64,000 nucleotides of DNA from Collybia mongolica. Lineage: Eukaryota > Basidiomycota > Agaricomycetes > Agaricales > Clitocybaceae. The DNA lies in contig JAAXNY010000001.1 in assembly GCA_013420905.1 (NCBI GenBank), positions 2,108,001 through 2,172,000 on the forward strand. The letters are read 5' to 3'. The translations under genes were made by a program, and so were the position numbers. Below, one piece after another: positions 9,875 to 20,019 of the stretch; positions within the stretch are counted from its first letter, which is position 1; every line of letters starts with the position of its first letter. Below the pieces are notes generated by a model. That model saw nothing but the letters and a program-made list of their open reading frames with translations. It had not been told where the DNA came from and made no database searches.

Positions 9875-10322
9875 TGTAAGGGCAACTCCGGCGGAGTGCA
9901 CGCGAACTTAGTAGAGCGGGCCGACACTGAGGAGGGGATCCTAAGAGAATACTCTGAGGAGCCTCCATCAGGGGGGGTGTGCTATATACCTAGTACTACA
10001 TTAAATACACGTTCCCGGTGTGGTACGACGACACGCGTTGGGCTAGCGAAGGTCACGTGACCGTGCCCTTGATAGTCCGAACAAGTGCGAAGTCCGGCGG
10101 CGAACTGCGCGCGAAGTAGAGAGTGGGGGTGCGTGTGGGCGTAGGTAATGAACGTGCAATGTAGTGAATGTAATTGAGTGAGCGCGAAGTAAGCAGAGAA
10201 ATTGTATCGTAAGTCGGCGGGATGACTGAGTTGCGAATTGGCGAAGTAGAAGTTGGCGGAGTGAGATTCGGCGAAGTAAGGCTAGATCGGCGAAGTAAGG
10301 CGGAAATGGAGTTCCCCTTACA
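9875..10322 (-). repeat. 5' LTR of the inner Gypsy element (448 bp)
   Basis: Same length and ends as the copy at 4142-4589. On the minus strand the TATATA at 9988-9983 and the predicted start at about 9955 define U3/R. The right flank enters the outer element's gag (10323 onward), whereas the left LTR abuts its RT/RNase H region, so the host element is discontinuous across this insertion. Confidence 0.95.
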
Positions 10323-11114
10323 GTTTCCTTTGATTCATGCTACAATTGATCTTGCACGTCTGAATTGTGTATCGAATATGGATGCCTTCTGGTACCAACC
10401 CTTGATGGTGGTAGGTGGGTTATCCATCGTCAAAATCTTCTGCATCAAGGAGGGTGGTATTCCTTCCATGAAGTACTCAATGAGTGCTTCGCTTTCAGTG
10501 ATGTGGCTTTCTGATGTGGCTGATTTGAACTCCGCAATGTAATCATCTGCTGTCATGTTTCCTTGCATGTGCAGTGTCTTCAGGGTCTGTCTGGCATCTC
10601 CTGCTTCATCTGGTGTGGAAAATGCTTCTTTGACCGTCGTCATAAAATCTGCAAAGGTGCCTGGGTTGTCACTTTTCTCTCCATACCAGGATTTCTTCCA
10701 TGATCCTGCTGTTCCTCCTTTCATATAAGAAAGCACATAAAGGATTATCTTCCAGTCCGTGTCGTAAATTCTGTCGTTTGCTCCCAAGTACATCTTGCAA
10801 TCAAGGACAAAGTCCTTTGTCATCTTTCTGTTTCCATCAAAAACATTCAGTGAGCTGAGTTTGATCTCAGTGGGTCTTCGTTCTTCTGCCATTTCTATGT
10901 CAGAATCGGGTGGTATCGGGGAGTCTGGTGTTTCGGGTTTCGGTGGTTCTTCAGGTTCCTTTCTTTCGGAACTTTCTGTCTTCAGTTTCAGTGTCGTGGG
11001 TGTTTCTATTGTCTGTGTGACTACTGCGAGTCTTGGCTGTTCTTCTGCATCTTGAAAATCTTTGTTGCTGAAGGCGCTCTGCCTACTGCTGCTTCTGCTG
11101 CTCGCAGGGTTCAA
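10323..11114 (-). pseudogene. gag: Outer Ty3/Gypsy gag fragment
   Basis: About 260 codons open on the minus strand: a Ser/Pro/Glu-rich N-terminus followed by a retrotransposon Gag domain (YVLSYMKGGTAGSWKKSW, MTADDYIAEFK, YFMEGIPPSLMQKIL, KGWYQKA). The end, where a zinc knuckle and protease would follow, is cut by the inner element at 10322. No in-frame ATG opens the frame (it begins at a TTG after an upstream TGA), so the 5' end is also damaged or frameshifted. It belongs with the pol fragments at 857-4141. Confidence 0.75.
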
Positions 11115-11740
11115 TCTGTATCATGCTGGTGCCGTTGCGTCTAAACCTTAATAGGTTGACGGTTCTGATCAGCTTGACCTTTTGTTATGGCTGTTTAGGC
11201 CTTATCCTCTAGATCAGTCTGGTTTATCATTTGTTCATTCTAGACCGTTGACTCTGTAAGTCCCACGTCTAATGACTCCCTCAATAGGGCTAAGTCAGAT
11301 CGTCTGTATCAAAGATGCACTACTCCCTTTGTAAGGCGAGTAGGATTGAGTTCGCGTTGAGGAGTCAAGAGTAGATGGATAAGGTGAATTCAGCTAGGTC
11401 AAGCTAAAGAACTAACTAAGCTAGAATGTCCCTATATATACGTAGGAGTCCGATAAGCATAGATAAGTGTGGTTTACACTATTGGTTGTATAGATAAGAG
11501 GGATTAATGCTGTTGGCTATATAGATAAAGGGAATGAGTAAGCATGGGATAAATGGGACTAATGGAGAATTGTCTGGGTAATGCAGACTGATATTAGTAA
11601 GTATGAGTAAGCAACAGTGAGTAAGAAGAAAAAGATAGATAGGATGCATGATAAGGGAATTTGTAACAGTGATGACAAAGGCTTTTTGACGGACTGAGCC
11701 ACTTGAGGATGTTCAGAGACCATGTAGTGCTGCTGCCACA
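11115..11740 (-). repeat. Probable 5' LTR/leader region of the outer Gypsy element
   Basis: No coding sequence. On the minus strand this stretch lies upstream of the outer gag and holds a TATATATA box near 11433-11445, as expected for an LTR promoter. The matching 3' LTR would lie left of the window, so the boundaries cannot be fixed. No convincing primer-binding site was found. Confidence 0.4.
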
Positions 11741-13725
11741 CAGGCATTGGATCATATTATATCAGTATTTGATCATGCAGCTATGCATGAACATGATGAA
11801 AGCCGGATGGCCCAGCACATGCAGTTAAGCCATTTTGTGGCTTTCCAACAGGAGATCCATGAACTTTGCTCTTGCAATGACTTGTTGAATGATCGACTTA
11901 ATGCAGAAACTTGGTGTGCTGACAGAGCAGAGCAGCAGCTCGAGCTTCAAGCAACTATTCAAGGACAGTGAGGATGCCAACACCAGTGATAGGGCCCAAA
12001 ATTGTTTGCACTTATAAAGTCAACAAGTAAGGCTATTAGTATCATTTCTAATAACCAAGTAAACAGTAATAGAGGATTAGAGTCGAGCTCCAAGATGGCT
12101 AATCAGAGTGAACTAGTCTAATGGGTAATACACTATCAGTACAGAGGACTATGAGTACGGCCTATTATTAGTCCTATTCACCATGCCTGGTTACAACCTC
12201 GGTATCTTAATTCATAAGTAACCATTGTAGTATGATATCATTAGTCCGGGGATCATCATTAATAGGAGAAGTAATTGTAAATTCGGGACTTGCACAACCT
12301 GAGCCTAGTCAGGGGCACTTGGTGTTAACTACCGGAAGAGACGGGACACTGTAAATAACAACTGGAATGATCAGGAGAAGTAAAAGACAGTGCTGCACTG
12401 TTTTAAATAACCAAGCGCGCGGCCGGGCATTGATAAGAGTTTAGCCAGCTCTTTCAATATTGGCTAAGTAACAAGTAATGACATAATTGGCATGTATGGC
12501 ATGCGCGCCAAGTCATAGAGGATGAATCAGCATTAAATACAAGACCCTTGGCGCGGGGGAGCACTGTTCCATATAAAATTTACAATTCTTTATGATATTT
12601 AGTTTGTACACTATAAATAGACTGTAGATGAGTAGCGCAAAGGTAAGGAATCTTGCCCCCACTTTGCGCTACTATAGGGTATACAAATCATATTTGTTGA
12701 AACACTATTGCATGCATGAATTAAGGATCAGATTGCTTCAAGTTGTCTTGATTGGAATTGTTTTGAAGCATTTGATTGAAGAGATCACAGAATTGAAGAG
12801 TCCAGTTCATTTGGAACTTAGTACCTGCATTGTCTGTTGGAATTACTAGGCACTTGGCCTTTAGTGCACTTGGCACTGTTTGTTTAACAAGTCACTTGGA
12901 CTTATAGATCCGCTTGGGATCATTAATAATTGAACGTACACTTGGTACTCAGTCTATTGGATCAAAAGATATTATAAATATACCTAGCAAGCCTTAAACT
13001 TGTGTTAGGGCTTTGTCCGAATCAAACCTGTTGAGAGATCAGTGGAAAAGGCCTTGACTAGTACTATTAAAAACTTAGTGCTTCCAAGCACTTGAACCCG
13101 AACTCAAACAGGCAATTCCTACTGTTTGTGTGTTGATTGTTAGATTTGGTGTGTGTGTGTGTGTGTAAGAGATTACACCACATAGTATTGGCACACTTAT
13201 AGCCCAGGAGCCCCCTTTCACTGGACACAATACCACTCACCAAGCTCAGATGGGGATGTTTCTCAAACCCCCCCTCAGTCTTATTGCCACCATTGAATGT
13301 GTCACTCATGCCCTAGCCCATACCCACCTGATGAGGACACAAGGCAGTATTGAGGTGGCTATCATGACAGAAGACACAGGTCGGGAATGCCAACATGGGC
13401 TACATCAACTCCGGCTAGACACATTAGGTCTACAAATGTAAATCATGAACCATCAACCAGCCAGTCGATATTTATTGCTCATCAGCCAATTTCAACTACA
13501 CCTTCCTGCCACCCTGTAGTTCAGCCGCCCACACCACCTGCCACGCAATCCACTTCTGCTCCTAATGCATCAACATCAACCTACATCCACCCCCCTACCA
13601 CAATCTCTTCTATTAACCATGACACCACTTTCTCTGGCATAATCATCACACCCTGCAAAACCCATGATGGCAAGATCAGCATTAATGTTACACCTACCCA
13701 TCAATGATCTATTGCCATTTGATAC
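11741..13725 (+). pseudogene. Decayed second ORF of a PIF/Harbinger-like element, split by an LTR
   Basis: Two coding-like plus-strand pieces (11747-11971 and 13221-13707) flank the 1.2-kb LTR at 11987-13220. The first is Gln/Glu-rich and helical (FVAFQQEIHELCSCNDLL, RAEQQLELQAT), like the C-terminal coiled coil of transposon-encoded Myb/SANT partners. The second is Pro/Ser/Thr-rich and contains several stops. It converges on the transposase relic at 14174-15677. A second relic at 29.8-31.35 kb has the same tail-to-tail layout. Assignment to Harbinger is inferred from this arrangement, not from a clear domain match. Confidence 0.3.
11987..13220 (+). mobile_element. Solo LTR, 1.2-kb family, inverted relative to 1123-2338
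   Basis: Begins TGATAGGGCCC and ends CCCCCTTTCA. It is 1234 bp and clearly homologous to the reverse complement of 1123-2338. It carries CTATAAATAG (about 12610), degenerate CACTTGG repeats and a (GT)n run near 13150. The 4-bp flanks are CCAG and CTGG, so there is no direct target duplication, in contrast with the other copy. Both copies are noncoding. Confidence 0.8.
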
Positions 13726-14173
13726 TGTAAGGGGAACTCCATTTCCGCCTTACTTCGCTGATCTAGCCTTACTTCGCCGAATCTCACTCCGCCGACTTCT
13801 ACTTCGCCAATTCGCGACTCAGTCATCCCGCCGACTTACGATACAATTTCTCTGCTTACTTCGCGCTCACTCAATTACATTCACTACATTGCACGTTCAT
13901 TACCTACGCCCACACGCACCCCCACTCTCTACTTCGCGCGCAGTTCGCCGCCGGACTTCGCACTTGTTCGGACTATCAAGGGCACGGTCACGTGACCTTC
14001 GCTAGCCCAACGCGTGTCGTCGTACCGCACCGGGAACGTGTATTTAATGTAGTACTAGGTATATAGCACACCCCCCCTGATGGAGGCTCCTCAGAGTATT
14101 CTCTTAGGATCCCCTCCTCAGCGTCGGCCCGCTCTACTAAGTTCGCACGCACTCCGCCGGAGTTGCCCTTACA
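13726..14173 (+). mobile_element. Solo 448-bp LTR of the inner Gypsy family with perfect target duplication
   Basis: Exactly 448 bp, from TGTAAGGGGAACTCC to GGAGTTGCCCTTACA, in plus orientation. It is flanked by the direct repeat GATAC (13721-13725 and 14174-14178). It keeps the TATATA box and AGAGTATTCTCT start motif. It shows that the family makes 5-bp duplications and has lost a copy here by LTR-LTR recombination. Confidence 0.95.
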
Positions 14174-15677
14174 GATACCCTTATATACCCTCTCACCTGT
14201 TTATGTGATTTATTGTGCATTTGAAGCCTTTGTTTATATTGTTCTTGCATAGATACCCCATAATTACAAACCAGCAATAGTATATGTTGATTTGTTGTAA
14301 TCTGTGTAGATCTATTCCTCAACCACCAGATGGAACTGAGAAACCCAGTCTCAATGATGAATCTCCCCAAAGACCATTCCACCCAACTCATCCCACAGCT
14401 GCTCATCTTCAGCTGCCTTCCAGATGGGCATGTATACATTTCAAATCTGGTTAATTCCTACACATCAAGCAGGCACATTACTTAACCATATGCACAACTC
14501 CAATATCTCACGACAATCCTCCTCTGAGTTGATGTCAAGAGGTACATGCAATCTTCCAAATGACCCCTGGAGCGTTCACATTCCCCATTCAGCTGTTTGT
14601 TGATATGAGAGTAGCTGCTGGTTAATTTACATAACCCTGTGTTGCTCAACAGGATCTGCAGGCACAAGCTCACCACCTTTGAGAGGAGCTCAAATTTTCC
14701 CAGCAATTGAAGCCATTCCTCTTGGAAATGCAGTGTCAGCAACAAGGAAATACCCCTCAGGAACTTCATTCTTCAACATATCATAGATTGGACATGCAAC
14801 ATGTGCATCATGCCAGCTTCCTGGTGCATTGAGTACTGCTGCAGTGATAACACCTTTACAATGTTAATGGTGAAATAAGCCAAAATGTGGATGTCACAAA
14901 CCTTGTGGTGAGAAAACAAAGATATTACTTATGCAATGTGAACTTGTCCAACCATTGTATATTGCATTTTCCACTTCCACATCATCAGCTTCCTGTGTTG
15001 CCAATGATAGACCATCAATCCCTCCAATGGCACCCTTAAGGAGTGGTTGCTTATTGCAGATCAACTCTGTCTTGAAATCAAACTCCTCCTTTGTCTGGGG
15101 CATACCCAGACAACCCTCTTCCATCACCCTCACAGTCTTTCTAAGAATTTTTTTTGGCAAAACAGAGATATCAAGAGCATGTTGAGGGTGTGAGTGCAAA
15201 TACCTGTTGGAGAGTGACTTCCAACATAGCCAAACCAAGGTAATGCAATACAAGCCCCAATGCTCCTGCTGCATCAAGGGATTGGCTCCCAAGTCAGGCC
15301 TCACCAGTGGCAGAAACATCACCTCTCGGAATTGGTGTCCTTTCCCACAACTCAGCAAACCTCCCTGGTCCCTTGAGCATCAAATGGAATGTTGCAACAT
15401 CAAAGCCCATTGTTGTTATAAAGGCACAGTCATCTTGCCTTTCCCAAATGGCCTGCCATGGTGTCCCTATGCATGGGTTTGGTAGGAGGTCCCAACGATG
15501 GAGATACAACTGATGTGGATTGTGCCAGTGACTCTGAGCAAGGTGGGCTTCTTGAATGCCAAGAAAAAGCACGCTTGCAAGTGCTGCTTGAAGAAAGATA
15601 TCTTCATCATCATCTTCTTCATTGTGAGGGCTGGTGGATAGCATGAATGATGACATTGTATGTATTTTGGTTCTCAA
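14174..15677 (-). pseudogene. Broken PIF/Harbinger (DDE_Tnp_4) transposase
   Basis: The minus strand encodes a Harbinger-type nuclease in pieces. The N-terminal part has the family's signature HTH region (QSLDAAGALGLVLHYL, VTLQQVFALTPST). The catalytic part includes GAIGGIDGLS, the segment NAPGSWHDAHVA and YFLVADTAFP. A C-terminal helix block includes QTAEWGMRTLQGSFGRL. A 48-nt GT-AG intron is visible at 14854-14901. Damage: TGA at 15294-15296, near 15184 and after GKI (about 14700), each replacing a likely Arg; a frameshift in the A-run near 15150; and a stop near the C-terminus. It is not functional. Confidence 0.75.
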
Positions 15678-15996
15678 TCCTCAGTTCACCCATTTTTTGG
15701 CTGTGGCTTGGCAAATTTGTACAGTTGTTATGCACAAATCTACGGCAATGGGGCTTACGGTCTACAGAAATCTACACCATAGAATTTCAAATAATTTTGA
15801 GCTCCGGCTGATGGAATCTACGGCCTGTAAATTTCCGTAGATCCTTACGGGAAGTCACCCAATGAGAAAGCGGGGGTTTTTATTCTGCGTTGCCAAATTG
15901 GGATGAGTGTCCGGGCCGTTCCGGATATGGAAGGTGGTTCGTTTATAAATACTATCCGGTTTTCCAACTGTCATCACGCTCCAACTGGTCTTTATT
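15678..15996. other. Non-coding; probable terminal region of the Harbinger relic, then host promoter
   Basis: At 15735-15850 the motif (G)ATCTACGG and its complement recur several times, for example ATCTACGGC, CCGTAGATCC and GAATCTACGGCC, which suggests subterminal repeats of the transposon end. I could not find a matching opposite end. A TATAAAT box at 15944-15950 lies 47 nt before the next gene's ATG. Confidence 0.35.
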
Positions 15997-16555
15997 ATGT
16001 CTTCCTCTTCTCTACTTCGGCCTCTGGAAAATATACATGTAAGGACTATTATTTCTCTCGACTTAACATCACTGACCTTGAATACTTCAGATCTCATCCC
16101 AACCAGTTGAATATAAGGACCCCAATTCGCAAATAGAATTACAGGTTCCCAACTGGGATACTCCTCGACGCGTACTATATTACGGATTTAACTTCACTGA
16201 GGAATGGCTTCTCAACTACAGTGCGACTCACTGGAATGAGTATACCCCTCACCTCGACATCAAGAAGTATCGTGAGACGACACGGGGCACCTGTGGATTT
16301 TATATGTTGCGGGAAGCCTCTGGATTCCCATATCTTGAACTGAAATGCGCTGCGCCAAATGCGAGAGCAATTGCCGAAAATACTTGGGTTGCAAATACCG
16401 CACCAGAGAGGATCGTTCCTGTTCTATCGCTATGCAGCTCTCTTCGGCGGTCTTACAATAATAGGCCTACTCAGGCCCAATTCGATCGTCTGGTGGAGAT
16501 AGTGGGAAAGGAGCCCGAGTGGTGGGTCCAGCATCGAACTGGGGATCTAAACTGA
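15997..16555 (+). CDS. Hypothetical protein, 168 aa, two exons
   Basis: Exon 1 is 15997-16038 (14 codons), followed by a 52-nt GTAAGG...TTCAG intron (16039-16090) and exon 2 at 16091-16555. The join keeps one open frame of 168 codons ending in TGA. A TATAAAT box lies 47 nt upstream of the ATG. The product has aromatic-rich segments (RRVLYYGFNFTEEWLL) and a conserved-looking end (EPEWWVQHRTGDLN). There is no signal peptide or membrane segment. I do not recognise the family. Clean splicing, the TATA box and the lack of damage next to a decayed transposon argue that it is real. Confidence 0.6.
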
Positions 16556-18264
16556 CTCTAGTACACGTTGGTGAATATATTCTATTCTATTTGCTATATC
16601 CCTCTGATCTGGTGGTCTGTTGTTGGATGTAGGGTTTCTTTTGACTCTGTGTTCATTGGCATTGTGCCCCCTGTATGGTTGCGTCAACAGAATGTTCGAT
16701 GAATTCCTGTTATATCAACCATTGGGCCGATAACCTTGCAGCCTGTGAAAAAATCGCGCGATGGATTATGTGACGGTGCACTGTAATTATAAATTGCCCT
16801 TCTCTTCATCCGTAGTTCTCACTGTCCCATCTTTTGTTCTTCTGTTCATTGAGTGGGACCGCCAGATTATATTTCCGCTTTGTTGTGCGCTTCAGACCCC
16901 TAAAACCTCATTTGTGCCTCTGAATAAAAATTACAGGCCTCAGGACCGCGCAGACTTTCGATGAGGCAGCAAACGATATTATTCGGTAAGAGTAGGGTAT
17001 TGAATGTACATATCAGTTAATGAGAGTGACGGCAGGAGAGTGAGAGGAACGGTGGCGCAGGCAAGATAGTTACAATCAAGCACTTCACATATAATGACCA
17101 GCTTTGAAGCTGTAGCCAAGGCTACAAGCAATTGAAGAGAAATTTTTTAATTACAGGAGCTATTGAAAGACGGACGACGCCTCCTTAGACTTAAGTACCG
17201 TGTGTGGTTCGCATATGAGGAAGCTGGAGACGACGTCAACGACATCAGTGACAAAGAAACTGGAGAGGATAGTCCACTATTATATGGGTACATGACAAGT
17301 CTTGGGCTCGGGTTACTAGGAGGAGGGAGTGGACTGAGAATAATCTCAAAATGGACGATCTCATGAAAAGTAGATCGGTACTCTTTACCAATTGTGGGAG
17401 AATCGATGGCTACCCATGACAGTATTTATCAAAATACATTTCTTATATTTGGCATTGCATCTTGCAAGTCAGATGCTGATAAACGATCAACCAAAAATGG
17501 GGGTCTTTGCTAGGTCTTCGCTACATAATTTATTGGAATTATTACCAATTTATACAAGTTTCCACTCCCTAGTTTTGAACTTGGACATGCCGCGCTTGCG
17601 ACGGCCCACGCCAGACGGTTATTCTGTCAGGACAGAGGTTGACATGTACATATCACCGATGTACTGATGATGGGAAAGCAGGACAGTGTGGGGGCGCAAT
17701 GTCAACGGTTTCAAAAATCGTTGTGACCAAACATTTGGTCAGACCGGCTCGAAAGCTGAAGCCAAGGCTGAATACTTTTAGAACATGAAAGACGCCCGCA
17801 ACAAATATCGTCGCACCTTTTCCTCGGAGGCCACGAAGTTATTATTTCGTAAGCAGAATCGGGTGCAACCATGAAGGCTGGAATTAGAACAGAGCATTCC
17901 TCAGCCCTAGATAACTATATAGTTCATGGCTCTCTTGGTGGCTATTAACGGGTTGGGGTGGGGTGGGTGACTGTACATGCAGAAGGTGGAAAGTTGTTAT
18001 AAGGAATCCAGGATTTTAACAGGGCGTTCGAAAGTATTTCACCGAGAAGCGCCGGGCTAAATAGTGGAGCATTGAGATAGATTCTGAGTTCAAAGTAATG
18101 TCTTCTCAACCTGACTCCTGCCTTTAGTTGTCGCACTGTTGTTGTGGTGACACCCATAATGTGAAGTAATTATATATAAGTACAATACAAATTCTGAAAA
18201 AAAGCAGGGCAATTATTGGATGCTGCCCGCAGTGAGACAGTCTGGCCTCCAATTACACATCAAT
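16556..18264. other. Intergenic, no supported gene
   Basis: Only short open frames without splice or promoter support. A few AT-rich stretches; no repeat matching elsewhere in the window was noticed. Confidence 0.4.
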
Positions 18265-19725
18265 TCAATTTTCCTGCCACAATAGCACTCTCTCGTGGAT
18301 GAGTAAACACCTTTTGTACAAATTTTCGACTAACCCTAACAATAAGTGCCGGATCAGGGTGATATCCTGCTCTCTGACACCTATGACATGGTCGTTGTCA
18401 TCCACCCCGGCCACAAGAATGTTGCCCCCGAATTGTGGTACAGAAATTGTACTTTCGGCTCTTATGCCACGGTTTTGTTTATACCCAGGCTCATCTTGTG
18501 GGAGATAAAAAATTACGAATTTAGTACCTTTCAGCACCTCGGACTCCACGCTCACTGAGTGGTATGTTTCAACCGGCAATTTATCCATTTTTGTTTCCCA
18601 ACCTGTACCCAACAAAAACCAACGATCAACATTGAGCTCGACAGGCAAGATGTACCAAGTTGGCCCTGTTTCCACGGGAGCTGGAACATGGTACAAAGCG
18701 GCATTGAACGTGGACCACATAAAGCACTGAGGTGTTGCCCAGAATGGCTGCATATCTTTTTTGTCAATCATTCACAGCAATGTGAGTGAACTCCATACCG
18801 GAATTTCCCTTTTAATCCGTGCGCTATCATTTTCGATTTGGTATTTGTAAAACATTCGACTAGCACTATCGAATTCCAATGATTCACTGCTTTGAAATGC
18901 TCCCTTTGACCGTGGCACCAAGAAAGTGCATGTGTATTCCGAAACATCCGCAGGCGGTAGAACGAACCAATTCGGTAGGAAAATGGCGGATTCAACCAGG
19001 GGATGACGTCCTGTCCGGGAGCAACAGTATTGCATTCTTTCCCAACTCCATACGTTGTGAAAAGATCGGATAATGGCAAGCGGTTTGTCGGCACCATTAG
19101 CTGTAATAACGAGTTGATGATACCAGTGTAGTGTCCTCCACATCTTTTGCATGATCAACAAAAGGGCCTTGTTCCAAAAAATTGAGCGGGCGAAATTTTC
19201 TTCACCGCCTCAAGGTATCCATGAAGAGGAAACCTCTTGATGACGACTGGATTACGACAATTGCATCGTAAGTGAAAGGAACCCTCGAAGCGCTCACAAT
19301 GCCTGCGTTGACTGCTCCGGTCAACCTCCGGGCAACTGGTGCTCTGTAAGACGTGTTAATAACACTGCGAGGGCGGGTGGAGGATATACGTACGCATTAT
19401 ATGCGCATATGGCATACGCTGCATGGCAATGTCTGTCCGGAATTCTTTGAGGTAGCACATAGGTGGTCCAGGGACACGGGTGACGTCTGTTGAAAATCTC
19501 ACGTGATGGGTAAACTTGTTGTCTGCCGGCGAGTCTGTTCGGATGTGGGTGAATTTGGATTGTTGAAAGTATGCGGCGTAAGCGCGCTGGTGGGGTTATG
19601 TCCGACAAGGCAACCACCGCAACGACAGTGCGACAACGAAAGGTTTGGCAGGAGTCGGGTTGAGAAGACCGATTCTCATTACTTCGAACTCGGAACAATA
19701 TTTTCCTGAGAACAGGCTCAAACAA
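18265..19725 (-). CDS. Unknown intron-containing protein (5' end unresolved)
   Basis: The last exon (18265-18747) reads as one clean frame ending in TGA, with motifs such as WYILPVELNVDRWFLLGTGW and GGNILVAGVDDNDHVIG. A 51-nt intron (18748-18798; GTATGG...ATGCAG) contains an apparent in-frame TGA and joins it to an exon coding for NWFVLPPADVSEYTCTFLV. A second convincing intron at 19344-19393 (GTACGT...TTACAG, 50 nt) joins exons further upstream. The segment at about 18870-19300 must contain one or two more introns that I could not place, and the start codon is not fixed. No known domain was recognised. The final exon is the most secure part. Confidence 0.5.
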
Positions 19726-20019
19726 GTCGTGCAGATGGAAGATGGATGATCAATGAAGGATGAAGGGCGCTTTTCAGGACATTAGACTAGCCACTGTCTC
19801 AAAACACTTACACAACTCGTATTCAAGGCAAGAGGTACACAAAATAACAAAGGCTGAGAACTGGAGCTTCGAGGGCGCTATCATACGATCACAACAAACA
19901 GACTGAATAGAATGTACAACACCGAAATAAAAGTAAAAGGCAGAGAAATATCCATGTTTGAGAGTGAGATATGACCCCACTCCAAGATACTTGTATCGAA
20001 TCAGGAAATCCCATGCTCC

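Larger units (their letters stand above)
4142..10322 (-). mobile_element. Near-intact chromodomain Ty3/Gypsy retrotransposon (chromovirus), 6.2 kb
   Basis: Order on the minus strand: 5' LTR (9875-10322), PBS-like sequence (9863-9872), gag (9714-8548), protease-RT-RNase H-integrase-chromodomain frame (about 8547-4601), polypurine tract (4590-4602), 3' LTR (4142-4589). Both LTRs are 448 bp and differ at nine positions. The only coding defects seen are two TGA codons in pol (7709-7711 and 5912-5914). The 5-bp flanks (TTTGC left, GTTTC right) do not match, although a solo LTR of the same family at 13726-14173 has a perfect 5-bp duplication. The copy therefore does not look like a simple insertion. 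It sits inside an older Gypsy element on the same strand. Confidence 0.92.
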
